A stretch of 10,998 nucleotides of DNA from Planctomycetaceae bacterium. Its GTDB lineage: Bacteria; Planctomycetota; Planctomycetia; Pirellulales; UBA1268. Positions 1-6,652 of the stretch are shown here, piece by piece; the first letter of the stretch is position 1; every line of letters starts with the position of its first letter. Made by a program: the position numbers and the translations under genes. The stretch is from positions 1-10,998 of the forward strand of contig CANETO010000034.1 in the NCBI GenBank assembly GCA_947440895.1. Reading direction: 5' to 3'. Below the pieces are notes generated by a model. It ran no database searches. It was not told the origin of the DNA and saw only the letters and a program-made list of their open reading frames with translations.

Positions 1-805
1 AGCGGGGCAGGGGCCGCACCAGCAGAAGTTCGAGTGTGCCCTTGCGGATCATGTTTGGCACGAAGGCAGCCGTGACGACCACGCTCACCAGGAGCAGCAG
101 GCTGCCTCCAAGGCCGGTGGTGAGCAGTTTCTGGAGGATTAAAACCTCCAGGCCCAGCGGCGCACCGCGGGAGGGGGTGAGTTCGAGGGCGTCACCGAAC
201 AATGAAAAACGGTGTGGCCAGAGGAGCCGTAGATCGGGGCCCGGGTGAACCGTCAGTTGAAAGCTCTGCTGGCCGAGATTCCGAACCAGCGTGTCGCTCG
301 TCTCCTCCACCTTCTGCACGTCCCATAGTTGGCCATCGGCGATGCGGCCGAATGTCGTACGAACTTCGTCTGGTGGCATCGGGCCGGCAGCCACCGGCAC
401 GAACGATCGCTTGAGTTCGACATTCCACGCGCCGTCGGGGAGATCGGCCCCAAGCGGCTCGGCCCGGGTGATCCAGACGACGGAGCCGTTGAGCCGGCCC
501 GCCATGTCGGTGACGGACTCCCGGGCAAGATCCATCCCCGTCAGATCAGCGGCCATCGCCCGCGCGGAAAGATCGAGATAGTTTTTTCCGCTCGGTAACG
601 GCTCGACCCGGCCGGTGACCGCTACGGCCAACAGCAGGCCGATGAGTCCCAGGAGCAGGAACAGAATTTTGGCATCGAGGAACTCTCGCCACGCATCGAC
701 GAGCATCGCCCCAAACGCGCGGAAGAGGCGTGGGCTCGGTGGATCGGAGGGGGCTGCCAGCGGGGGCGAGCTGTCGTTGCCGTGGAGGCTACGGTGACTG
801 GTCAT
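1..805 (-). CDS. ABC-2 type transporter permease, partial (runs off left edge)
   Basis: I translated this frame by hand from the reverse strand. It opens with ATG at 805-803 and stays open for 268 codons to the left edge, so the C-terminal part is missing. A polar N-terminus (about 1-45) is followed by a hydrophobic segment at about 46-65 (FLLLGLIGLLLAVAV), a long soluble, presumably extracytoplasmic, region at about 66-225, and a second hydrophobic segment at about 230-250 (SLLLLVSVVVTAAF). It ends near MIRKGTLELLLVRPL, a stretch typical of ABC-2 permeases where 'remove or add a membrane helix at the ATPase contact' loops occur. The start overlaps the stop of the upstream ATPase as ATGA, with a GAGAGG ribosome-binding site eight bases upstream. 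It should therefore be the membrane subunit partnering that ATPase. The substrate is unknown. The large insertion between the first two helices is known in ABC-2 exporters of this kind. Confidence 0.85.
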   Translation of the reverse strand, partial: MTSHRSLHGNDSSPPLAAPSDPPSPRLFRAFGAMLVDAWREFLDAKILFLLLGLIGLLLAVAVTGRVEPLPSGKNYLDLSARAMAADLTGMDLARESVTDMAGRLNGSVVWITRAEPLGADLPDGAWNVELKRSFVPVAAGPMPPDEVRTTFGRIADGQLWDVQKVEETSDTLVRNLGQQSFQLTVHPGPDLRLLWPHRFSLFGDALELTPSRGAPLGLEVLILQKLLTTGLGGSLLLLVSVVVTAAFVPNMIRKGTLELLLVRPLPR

Positions 806-1731
806 GAGGCCTGCCTCTCGGAGGTGGCAAGCGTCAAATAGAGATCCTCGAGTGTGGCGCGTTCGGGCTCCAGGTGTCGCAGCCGCAGGCCCGCACGATG
901 CACCTGGGCGAGAAACCGATCGATGCTGTCGGGAGTGGCCGCATCGAGATGCACCCGCCAGAGACCGGGCCGGTCTGCGGGCTCCAGTCGGCAGCCCTCC
1001 CAGCGCAGGTCGTTGGGGGGAGGTGTCTCGAAACCGACCAGCCAGGTTGGCTTCGTGGGGGTCAGTTCAGCCACGGTGCCGGAGACGAGCAGGTGGCCCC
1101 GACGCATGATCGCCACGCGGTCGCACAGCTGCTCCACTTCGCCGAGCAGATGGCTGTTGATGAACACCGTCACGCCTGCCCGCTGCTGTTCCAGGAGCAC
1201 ATCGCGGATCTGCTTGCGTCCCACCGGGTCGATGCCGTCGGTCGGCTCATCGAGAAACAGCACCCGCGGCCTGTGGAGCAGGGACTGGGCGAGGCCGAGC
1301 CGCTGTTTCATCCCCTTCGAGTAGCCACGGATGCGGAGTTGTTCCCGGCCCTTCAGTCCCAAGAGTTCCAGGAGAAATGGAATGCGGGCGAGCCGTTCCC
1401 GGCGGGAGAGTCCCTGGAGCGCTCCATAGAAATGGAGCAGGCTCGGGGCGGTGTGGTATTCCGGCAGGCGGTGATCTTCCGGCAGATAGCCAACCTCGCG
1501 GCGGGCTGCCAGCCGGCCCACCGGCTGGCCGAGCAGGCTCGCAGTGCCGGCTGTGGGGGCGACGAGACCAAGCAGGATCTTGATCAGCGTCGTTTTGCCG
1601 GCGCCGTTTTGCCCGAGCAGGCCAAACAGCGTGCCAGGTTCCACCTCGAGGCTCACGCCCGCGAGCGCCGCCAGCGTGCCGTACCGCTTCTCAAGCTGGT
1701 TCACTGATACGGCCAGGTCCGAGTGGCTCAC
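802..1731 (-). CDS. ABC transporter ATP-binding protein (ABC-2 exporter type)
   Basis: This 309-residue cytoplasmic ATPase powers an ABC-2 type exporter. Visible motifs in order: Walker A GQNGAGKT at 40-47, Q-loop region YLPEDHRLPEY at 82-92 with Glu in place of Gln, signature YSKGM at 137-141, Walker B VLFLDEP at 157-163, D-loop GIDP at 166-169 and switch His194. YSKGM instead of LSGGQ is usual in this family of single-domain exporter ATPases. A C-terminal domain of about 80 residues follows the nucleotide-binding domain. I chose the GTG at 1731-1729. It overlaps the TGA of the upstream oxidoreductase as GTGA and leaves the normal short lead-in before the first beta strand. The frame is open further upstream to 1935, but that part lies inside the oxidoreductase gene and does not resemble an ABC protein. 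An alternative GTG at 1704 would clip the first strand. Its stop overlaps the permease start (ATGA). Confidence 0.92.
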   Translation of the reverse strand: MSHSDLAVSVNQLEKRYGTLAALAGVSLEVEPGTLFGLLGQNGAGKTTLIKILLGLVAPTAGTASLLGQPVGRLAARREVGYLPEDHRLPEYHTAPSLLHFYGALQGLSRRERLARIPFLLELLGLKGREQLRIRGYSKGMKQRLGLAQSLLHRPRVLFLDEPTDGIDPVGRKQIRDVLLEQQRAGVTVFINSHLLGEVEQLCDRVAIMRRGHLLVSGTVAELTPTKPTWLVGFETPPPNDLRWEGCRLEPADRPGLWRVHLDAATPDSIDRFLAQVHRAGLRLRHLEPERATLEDLYLTLATSERQAS

Positions 1732-3128
1732 CCCAGCGACCAGCCCGGCCGGTAGTCCCGACCAAGAAACGCCTCCGCCGCAGGGGCGTTCGAAATCTTC
1801 ATCGTCGCGGCATCCCAGGTGAGCTTCTGGCCGGAGCGGTAGGCGACATTTCCCAGGTGGGCCGTCTCGGTGAGCGGTCCGCTGTAGGTGAATGGGCAGG
1901 TGGTGGCAGCCCCGGTCTTGGCGGCGTGGATCCACTCGGCATGGTGCCCGAGTGACTTCGGAATCGATGCCGAGGGACGTTTGAAATCCTGCGCATCGGG
2001 GCCCAGCAGGACCATATGCCGTCCATAGTCGGTGAGGATCTGGCCATTGCTGCCAACAAACAGCATCCCGCTGGCCCAGGGCGGAATCAGCTTCTCTTGA
2101 ATGCAGGGCGGCTTGTCGGCGCCCTGATACCAGGAGAGTTTCACCGGCCCGCGGCCGTCACGGGCTGCAAATTCATAGTTCACATGCATCGAGGCGGGGG
2201 CCAACTCCGGATGGGGCGGTGGCCCGAAGGCCTCAACCGTCTGCGGGGCATCGAGGTTGAGCGCCCAGAAGGGCAGGTCGAGCCAGTGGCTGCCCAGGTC
2301 TGACATCGTGCCGTTGGCAAAGTCCCACCAGCGGTACCATTTCGGCCCGGGAAAATAGACCTCGTGAAACGGACGGGCTGGGGCGGGCCCCAGCCACAGA
2401 TCCCAGTTGAGTTGCGGAGGGATTGGCGACGAGCCGGCTGGCCGGTTCTGCGTTGAAACCAGATCGTTATTCTTCTTTGCGTCCTCGGGGGACTGCCAGC
2501 CCCAGGCCCGGTCTACCCAGACATGCACCTCACGGATTGGTCCGATGGCACCGCCCTGCACCAGTTCCACCACCCGCCGGTAGTTATCGTCGGCATGAAT
2601 CTGCGTGCCCATCTGCGTGGCCACGCCGGCGGCCCGGGCCGCTTCGGTCACGATCCGCGCCTCGCGCACGCTGTGCGTCAGCGGTTTTTCGCAGTAGACG
2701 TGTTTCTTGGCCCGCAGCGCCGGCAGCACCGCAAAGGCATGGGTGTGTTCGGGGGTGCTGACCACCACGGCGTCGTAGGAGGAGGCGGGCAGTTCCTCAT
2801 AGAGGCGGCGGAAATCGACGAATGTCTTCGCCTGCGGCACTCTGGCCCCAGCCGCCTCCAGGCTCTTCGCATTGACGTCGCAGAGGGCCACCACCTCTTC
2901 GCCGAGCATCTGCTCGAAATTGTGCGTGCCCCGACCGCCGCATCCGATCACCACCACCCGGAGTTTGTCCGAACGATTTTCAGCACGCACGATATTCGGA
3001 GCCGCCAGCGGCAACGATCCCGTTGAGACGGCCAACGTCCCAACCGACAGCGTCGATTGCAGAAACGTCCGCCGGCTGGAGGAGGCTCCTGCGGGGCGAT
3101 CGGACCGAGGTGTGGTTGCCGTGCTCAT
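1728..3128 (-). CDS. Tat-exported Gfo/Idh/MocA family oxidoreductase
   Basis: This is a 466-residue NAD(P)-dependent oxidoreductase of the Gfo/Idh/MocA family. A twin-arginine signal (SSSRRTFLQ, Arg19-Arg20, then a hydrophobic stretch to about residue 45) predicts folded export across the cytoplasmic membrane. The Rossmann fold begins at about residue 56 with VVVIGCGGRG (glycines in 62-67) and Asp84 at the end of the second strand. STPEHTH at 124-130 and the family's CEKPL motif at 146-150 (catalytic-region Lys148) follow. The C-terminal half matches the sheet domain of the planctomycete/Bacteroidetes-type relatives. The ATG at 3128 has GAGGA eight bases upstream. The gene ends in a GTGA overlap with the ABC ATPase. 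The substrate cannot be read from sequence; a sugar or cyclitol derivative is usual for the family. Such Tat-exported members are common in Planctomycetes. Confidence 0.93.
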   Translation of the reverse strand: MSTATTPRSDRPAGASSSRRTFLQSTLSVGTLAVSTGSLPLAAPNIVRAENRSDKLRVVVIGCGGRGTHNFEQMLGEEVVALCDVNAKSLEAAGARVPQAKTFVDFRRLYEELPASSYDAVVVSTPEHTHAFAVLPALRAKKHVYCEKPLTHSVREARIVTEAARAAGVATQMGTQIHADDNYRRVVELVQGGAIGPIREVHVWVDRAWGWQSPEDAKKNNDLVSTQNRPAGSSPIPPQLNWDLWLGPAPARPFHEVYFPGPKWYRWWDFANGTMSDLGSHWLDLPFWALNLDAPQTVEAFGPPPHPELAPASMHVNYEFAARDGRGPVKLSWYQGADKPPCIQEKLIPPWASGMLFVGSNGQILTDYGRHMVLLGPDAQDFKRPSASIPKSLGHHAEWIHAAKTGAATTCPFTYSGPLTETAHLGNVAYRSGQKLTWDAATMKISNAPAAEAFLGRDYRPGWSLG

Positions 3129-3136
3129 GCAGAGAG

Positions 3137-3141
3137 TCCTC
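3137..3141 (-). promoter_or_regulatory. Ribosome binding site of the Gfo/Idh/MocA gene
   Basis: Reads GAGGA on the minus strand, eight bases before the ATG at 3128. It fixes the start of the oxidoreductase and gives the full Tat signal. The same GAGGA with the same spacing precedes the 4822 gene. Confidence 0.7.
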
Positions 3142-3172
3142 AGATAGTGATCAAGAAAGTGGCCGCCGTCAG

Positions 3173-3188
3173 ACGCTCGCGCGAGCGT
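3173..3188. repeat. Perfect 16-base palindrome in the spacer between pseudopilin and oxidoreductase genes
   Basis: ACGCTCGCGCGAGCGT is its own reverse complement over all 16 bases. It starts about 30 bases after the stop of the pseudopilin-like gene and about 45 bases before the oxidoreductase start. As RNA it could form a GC-rich six-base-pair stem with a GCGC loop. There is no T-run directly after it on the minus strand; the nearest T-rich bit, TTTCTTGAT, is about 15 bases downstream. A canonical intrinsic terminator is therefore not supported. A dimeric-regulator operator or an RNA-processing hairpin is possible. Confidence 0.6.
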
Positions 3189-3218
3189 GCCCTGATCGGT
3201 CCGTTGAAGTTCGTTGGC

Positions 3219-3995
3219 TCAGAGATTTTCGGTGTGGCCGTCCGCATAGAGAAAATTGCGGGCCCCTGCCGGCGGCGTCCAGTCGGCGTCACTGTTGGGG
3301 TCATAGCTCGCATCGCTGTTGTCGAAGAACCCACCGCCGCCATGAAAGGCCTCGTATTCGTACATGATCCAGATCTTGCTGGAGGCCCCCGACGCGCCGC
3401 GGGACGAAAATGCCTGCTCACGGGTTTTGTCGGCGAGTCGCCGGGCCGGGTATTCGTAGCTGCTCCCCTCGTACGGCAGCGTCTGGTATTCAGCCGGGGC
3501 ATCGGCGAGCGAGCGTCCCAGCGGCGTCAGCCTCGTCTTCAGATCGTCCATGTAGCGGGTCGAACGCTGGAAATAGGCGTTGTCTGAGGGGCACTTAAAA
3601 ATGTTGCGGTTGTTCTCTGAAAAGGGGCCGAGGAACGACGCAATGCTCGCCTTGATCGGCCGCGGGGGCGTGGAGGAGAGGTTGAAGAGCATCAGTTCCT
3701 CGCTCGGCAGGATCGCCGCGTCGGGGAACGTGCCGCGGGTTTTTCGGTCGAGATACAGCATCATCGCCAGCCCGACGTTCTTCAGGTTGGATTTACATTC
3801 CGTGCGACGGGCGGCTTCCCGCACGCTCTGCACGGCCGGCAGCAGCATCCCCAGAAGCAGGCCGATGATGGAGATCACCACCAGCAGTTCCACGAGGGTG
3901 AATGCCCGACGAAGCTGAGAGGGCCGCCTACCTGGCATGACTGCGGGCCGCTGCCATAAGGGTGCCGTGTCGCTACCGGTGAAAGAATCGTTCAT
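3219..3995 (-). CDS. DUF1559-like protein with prepilin-type N-terminal methylation signal
   Basis: This 258-residue protein has the type IV prepilin-like N-terminus. A basic leader (QLRR) is followed by the cleavage junction A31/F32 in RRAFTLVELLVVISIIG, Glu36 (position +5 of the mature form), and a hydrophobic helix to about residue 55 that continues into AVQSVREAARR. The C-terminal body has KCPSD at 134-138 and ends in FLYADGHTENL. These features are typical of the very large planctomycete DUF1559 (pseudopilin-like, 'SBP_bac_10') group. It is somewhat shorter than the usual 300 or so residues. A prepilin peptidase would cut at the junction, leaving the protein anchored by its helix and probably part of a pilus or type II-secretion-like surface structure. 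The exact role is unknown. ATG at 3995 is assumed. A second ATG at 3938 would give an 11-residue leader and is equally plausible, since neither has a clear Shine-Dalgarno site. Confidence 0.9.
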   Translation of the reverse strand: MNDSFTGSDTAPLWQRPAVMPGRRPSQLRRAFTLVELLVVISIIGLLLGMLLPAVQSVREAARRTECKSNLKNVGLAMMLYLDRKTRGTFPDAAILPSEELMLFNLSSTPPRPIKASIASFLGPFSENNRNIFKCPSDNAYFQRSTRYMDDLKTRLTPLGRSLADAPAEYQTLPYEGSSYEYPARRLADKTREQAFSSRGASGASSKIWIMYEYEAFHGGGGFFDNSDASYDPNSDADWTPPAGARNFLYADGHTENL

Positions 3996-4115
3996 GGTTC
4001 ACGCTTTCTCGAAGTATGAGGGCGACCGGGCCGAATCACTCTATCCGCCGCCCGAAGGACGGAACAGTCCGCAAGCCGGGGCTCGATTCTACTGCTTCCA
4101 TCTGCAGAGGCGCGC

Positions 4116-4135
4116 ATGTGGGCTGACGCCCACAT
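4116..4135. repeat. Perfect hairpin, 8-base arms with a TGAC loop (REP-like?)
   Basis: ATGTGGGC-TGAC-GCCCACAT is an exact inverted repeat in the 257-base gene-free spacer 3996-4252. It lies about 118 bases past the stop of the small membrane protein gene and about 120 bases before the pseudopilin start, as both are read on the minus strand. No T-tract follows on either strand, so it is not a classical intrinsic terminator. Palindromes built on GTGGGC...GCCCAC seem familiar to me as dispersed extragenic elements in planctomycete genomes. That is recollection only, and one copy in this window cannot prove it. I see no other structure in the spacer, and no convincing -35/-10 pair. Confidence 0.6.
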
Positions 4136-4252
4136 CCGGACAAGCTGCCGTTAGTCGGGCTATATTCCCCTTGAACGGTCGAGCGGGCGAAAGGTTTCGG
4201 CGACCGGTTTTGGGGACTCCCTGCCGGTTCGTACCGAGTATCCCGAACGGCT

Positions 4253-4822
4253 TTACCTGAAGACTGGCAGCGGGACGCCACGGGCCTTGGCCCGGGCGAT
4301 GACGGCGTTCTCATACTGCTCGTTCATGGCAAGCCTGTCTGCCTCGGCCTTCTGGGCTGCTTCGTTCCCCTTTTTCTTGCTTGGCCGTGGCCTCGGAATC
4401 CGGGGTGGCTTGGTGGGGTCGGCGTCGGGATTGAGCGCGAGCATGAGTTCCGGCAGGGCCTGAAGTCGGGCGATTTCGGCGTCGAGCAATTCCGGTTTCT
4501 CGGTGGTTGGAGCACTGAAGTAGCGTTCCATCGAGGTCTGTCGCACCTGGATCCACTCGCGGCGGATCGCCTGCCAGACTTTCGTGAGCTGGTCTCGCGG
4601 CATCTGGTCGACGTTCTTCACGAGCTGCCTGATGGCCTGCTTGTCAGGCGTGCCCCCCTTGTCGAGCAGCTGCGTGGCCAGCTCTGCCGTTTCGGTCACC
4701 CGGTTTTCCTGCGGCCAGAGAAACCAGGCGGCCGGTGCCGCGATGGCAACGAGCAGGCCTGCCGCCAGCAGGGCGATGCGCAGGGGCCACGAGGGCTTCG
4801 ATTCGACCGTGGGAAGAGGCAT
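4253..4822 (-). CDS. Hypothetical single-pass membrane protein
   Basis: I do not recognise this 189-residue protein. A short polar N-terminus precedes one hydrophobic segment at about 13-36 (PLRIALLAAGLLVAIAAPAA, then WFLWP), so it is probably anchored in the cytoplasmic membrane with the rest outside. Residues 42-130 are charged and look mostly helical. A proline/lysine-rich linker at about 133-153 (PTKPPRIPRPRPSKKKG) follows, then an Ala/Glu-rich helix with coiled-coil character at about 154-180. The frame is open up to an ATG at 4891. I chose the ATG at 4822 because it has GAGGA eight bases upstream and starts just before the membrane segment, whereas the extra 23 residues are Arg-rich and unlike a protein N-terminus. 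It is divergent from the dehydrogenase at 4970. There is no evidence linking it to glucarate metabolism. Confidence 0.75.
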   Translation of the reverse strand: MPLPTVESKPSWPLRIALLAAGLLVAIAAPAAWFLWPQENRVTETAELATQLLDKGGTPDKQAIRQLVKNVDQMPRDQLTKVWQAIRREWIQVRQTSMERYFSAPTTEKPELLDAEIARLQALPELMLALNPDADPTKPPRIPRPRPSKKKGNEAAQKAEADRLAMNEQYENAVIARAKARGVPLPVFR

Positions 4823-4830
4823 GGCGGGAA

Positions 4831-4835
4831 TCCTC
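4831..4835 (-). promoter_or_regulatory. Ribosome binding site that fixes the start of the small membrane protein
   Basis: GAGGA on the minus strand sits eight bases before the ATG at 4822. This is the same motif and spacing as at the oxidoreductase gene, and it favours this start over the more distant ATG at 4891. Confidence 0.6.
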
Positions 4836-4908
4836 AGGAGGGCGGTTCGACGAGGCCGTGCGCACGCTGACCGTAAGCACGAGCCCTGCATGCCAACTGC
4901 AGTGTAAT

Positions 4909-4923
4909 TTGTATGCTATACGA
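4909..4923. promoter_or_regulatory. Operator-like palindrome overlapping a possible extended -10 promoter for the glucarate cassette
   Basis: TTGTATGCTATACGA contains GTAT/ATAC arms separated by three bases, with an additional outer T/A pair. It lies about 50 bases upstream of the first catabolic gene, in the 147-base divergent intergenic region 4823-4969. Within it, TGCTATACG at 4914-4922 resembles an extended -10 element (TGnTATAAT); the -35 position (CAACTG, 4894-4899) is poor. GTAT..ATAC half-sites recall GntR/FadR-family operators, including those of hexuronate regulators. That family is a common regulator of sugar-acid operons, but no such gene is present in the window. A weaker inverted repeat, CTGCA(7)TGCAG, lies next to it at 4886-4902. 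Confidence 0.3.
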
Positions 4924-4969
4924 TCGTCTTTTGCGACTCGCACCCACCCGTCCGGATTCCTCTTCCTGA

Positions 4970-6571
4970 ATGCCTTTCACCATGCAGCCCCTTTCCGGCC
5001 AGTCGTTCATCGGATTTGCTCGCAGCCAGTCGACCGGACCGGTCCAGCGGTGCGTCAATCCCGCCACCGCGACCGAGTTGCCGACCGACTTCTTTCAGGC
5101 GACCCCGGCCGACGTCGAACATGCCTGCGGCCTGGCCCAGGCCGCTGCCCCCGTCTTGGCGGCCCTTGGCGGCAAACAGAAGGCTGCATTCCTCCGCGGG
5201 ATCGCCAGCCGCATTGAAGCCGCCACGCCAGATCTTGTCGCTCGCGCCACGCAAGAGACCGCGCTCCCCGAAGCCCGCTGCCAGGGGGAGATCGGCCGCA
5301 CAATCGGCCAACTCCGCCTCTTCGCCGATCTGGTCGAAGCGGGTGACTGGGTCGACGCCCGCATCGAGACGGCCAACCCAGACCGTAAGCCGCTGCCCAA
5401 GCCCGACCATCGTTCGATGCTCCGCCCGCTCGGGCCGGTCGCTGTTTTCTGCGCCAGTAATTTTCCGTTTGCCTACTCCGTCGCTGGCGGTGACACGGCC
5501 TCGGCCTTCGCCGCCGGCTGTCCGGTCATCGTCATGGCCCACCACGCCCACACCGGCACGGCCGAGATCATGGGCGGGCTGGTCGTGGAAGCTGTTCGCG
5601 CCAGCGGGCTGCCCGAGGGGACGTTCTCCATGCTGATGGGGAGCGGCCGCATCATCGGCCAGCAACTCGCCAAGCATCCTGTCATGCGGGCCATCGGCTT
5701 TACAGGATCCCGCACGGGCGGGCGTGCCCTGATGGATACCGCCGCGGCACGGCCGGTGCCGATTCCCGTCTACGCGGAAATGAGCAGCGTCAATCCAGTC
5801 GTGCTTCTCGAAGGTGCGCTCGCCTCACGTGGCGACGCCATCGCCACGGGCCTGGTCGGCTCCTGCACCCTCGGCGTCGGCCAGTTCTGCACGCAGCCGG
5901 GCCTCGTCATCCTCGAACGTACCCCGGCCGCCGAGGCCTTTGTCGCGAAATTGAGCCAGCTCTTCACCGAAGCAGCGGAGGGCACGATGCTCACCGCCGG
6001 CATCCATCAGGCCTATACCCAGGGAGTCACCGCCCGCACCGCCCGCCCCGGAGTAAACGTGCTGGCTCGCGGCCCAGCGAGCGGCCAGCCCAACCGTGCC
6101 ACGCCGACGCTCTTCGCCACGGATGCGAAGACCTTCGTCGCCGACGGCGGTCTTCAAGACGAGATTTTTGGTCCATCGTCGCTCGTCGTCTGGTGTGAGA
6201 ACGCACAGGAGCGCACGCAGGTCGTCGCGGCTCTTCATGGCAGCCTGACGGCAACGATCCATGCGACCGATGCCGAACTCGCTGCCAACGCCTCCCTGAT
6301 CGCTCTGCTTGAGGCGATGGCTGGTCGCGTCGTCGTGAACGGCTTTCCAACCGGCGTGGAAGTGTCGCATGCCATCGTGCACGGCGGGCCCTATCCGTCG
6401 CTCTCGGATGGTCGCACAACGTCTGTGGGCTCGAACGCCATCTACCGCTTCACGCGGCTCGTCTGCTATCAGAGTTTCCCGGACGCCGCTCTCCCCGTCG
6501 AACTGCAGGTGGCGAACCCCTTGGGGATTTGGCGTCTCGTGAACGGCGTTCGCCAAACCGGCTCCTTCTAA
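4970..6571 (+). CDS. Alpha-ketoglutarate semialdehyde dehydrogenase (2,5-dioxovalerate dehydrogenase)
   Basis: This 533-residue cytoplasmic aldehyde dehydrogenase is predicted to oxidise 2,5-dioxovalerate to 2-oxoglutarate with NAD(P)+, the last step of the glucarate route. Family features: CASNFPFAYSVAGGDTASAF at 161-180 (Asn164 of the oxyanion pocket), GFTGS at 243-247 in the Rossmann fold, general base Glu270 in YAEMSS, catalytic Cys307 in GQFCTQPG, and DEIFGPS in the C-terminal third. The sugar-acid-induced KGSADH branch shares these exact surroundings. One oddity is VIVMAHHAH at 186-194, where the family normally has Lys before AH; Met189 replaces this cofactor-contacting lysine. I kept the ATG at 4970, but ATG at 4982 is as likely; neither has a Shine-Dalgarno site. 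Context (the next three genes) supports the assignment better than sequence alone. Confidence 0.92.
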   Translation: MPFTMQPLSGQSFIGFARSQSTGPVQRCVNPATATELPTDFFQATPADVEHACGLAQAAAPVLAALGGKQKAAFLRGIASRIEAATPDLVARATQETALPEARCQGEIGRTIGQLRLFADLVEAGDWVDARIETANPDRKPLPKPDHRSMLRPLGPVAVFCASNFPFAYSVAGGDTASAFAAGCPVIVMAHHAHTGTAEIMGGLVVEAVRASGLPEGTFSMLMGSGRIIGQQLAKHPVMRAIGFTGSRTGGRALMDTAAARPVPIPVYAEMSSVNPVVLLEGALASRGDAIATGLVGSCTLGVGQFCTQPGLVILERTPAAEAFVAKLSQLFTEAAEGTMLTAGIHQAYTQGVTARTARPGVNVLARGPASGQPNRATPTLFATDAKTFVADGGLQDEIFGPSSLVVWCENAQERTQVVAALHGSLTATIHATDAELAANASLIALLEAMAGRVVVNGFPTGVEVSHAIVHGGPYPSLSDGRTTSVGSNAIYRFTRLVCYQSFPDAALPVELQVANPLGIWRLVNGVRQTGSF

Positions 6572-6578
6572 AACCTCC

Positions 6579-6626
6579 TCATCACTCGGAACTCTCTCAT
6601 CACTCGGAACTCTCTCATCATTCGGG
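6579..6626 (+). repeat. 18-base tandem repeat, about 2.6 copies, in the spacer before the dehydratase
   Basis: The unit TCATCACTCGGAACTCTC occurs at 6579-6596 and 6597-6614 without a mismatch. A third, partial copy follows at 6615-6626 with one change (CATT for CACT). It begins eight bases after the aldehyde dehydrogenase stop and ends 26 bases before the next start. The 18-base period is a multiple of three, but the stop codon precedes it. No function is evident. Confidence 0.9.
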
Positions 6627-6652
6627 CCGACGGGCTCCTTTCCCAACAGATT

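Noticed and set aside
874..1707. 277-codon plus-strand frame over the ABC ATPase
   Set aside because: Antisense to a gene with a full set of Walker and signature motifs; no domain of its own.
1732..1935. Possible N-terminal extension of the ABC ATPase
   Set aside because: It lies inside the oxidoreductase gene, does not resemble an ABC domain, and the GTG at 1731 forms a coupled GTGA overlap.
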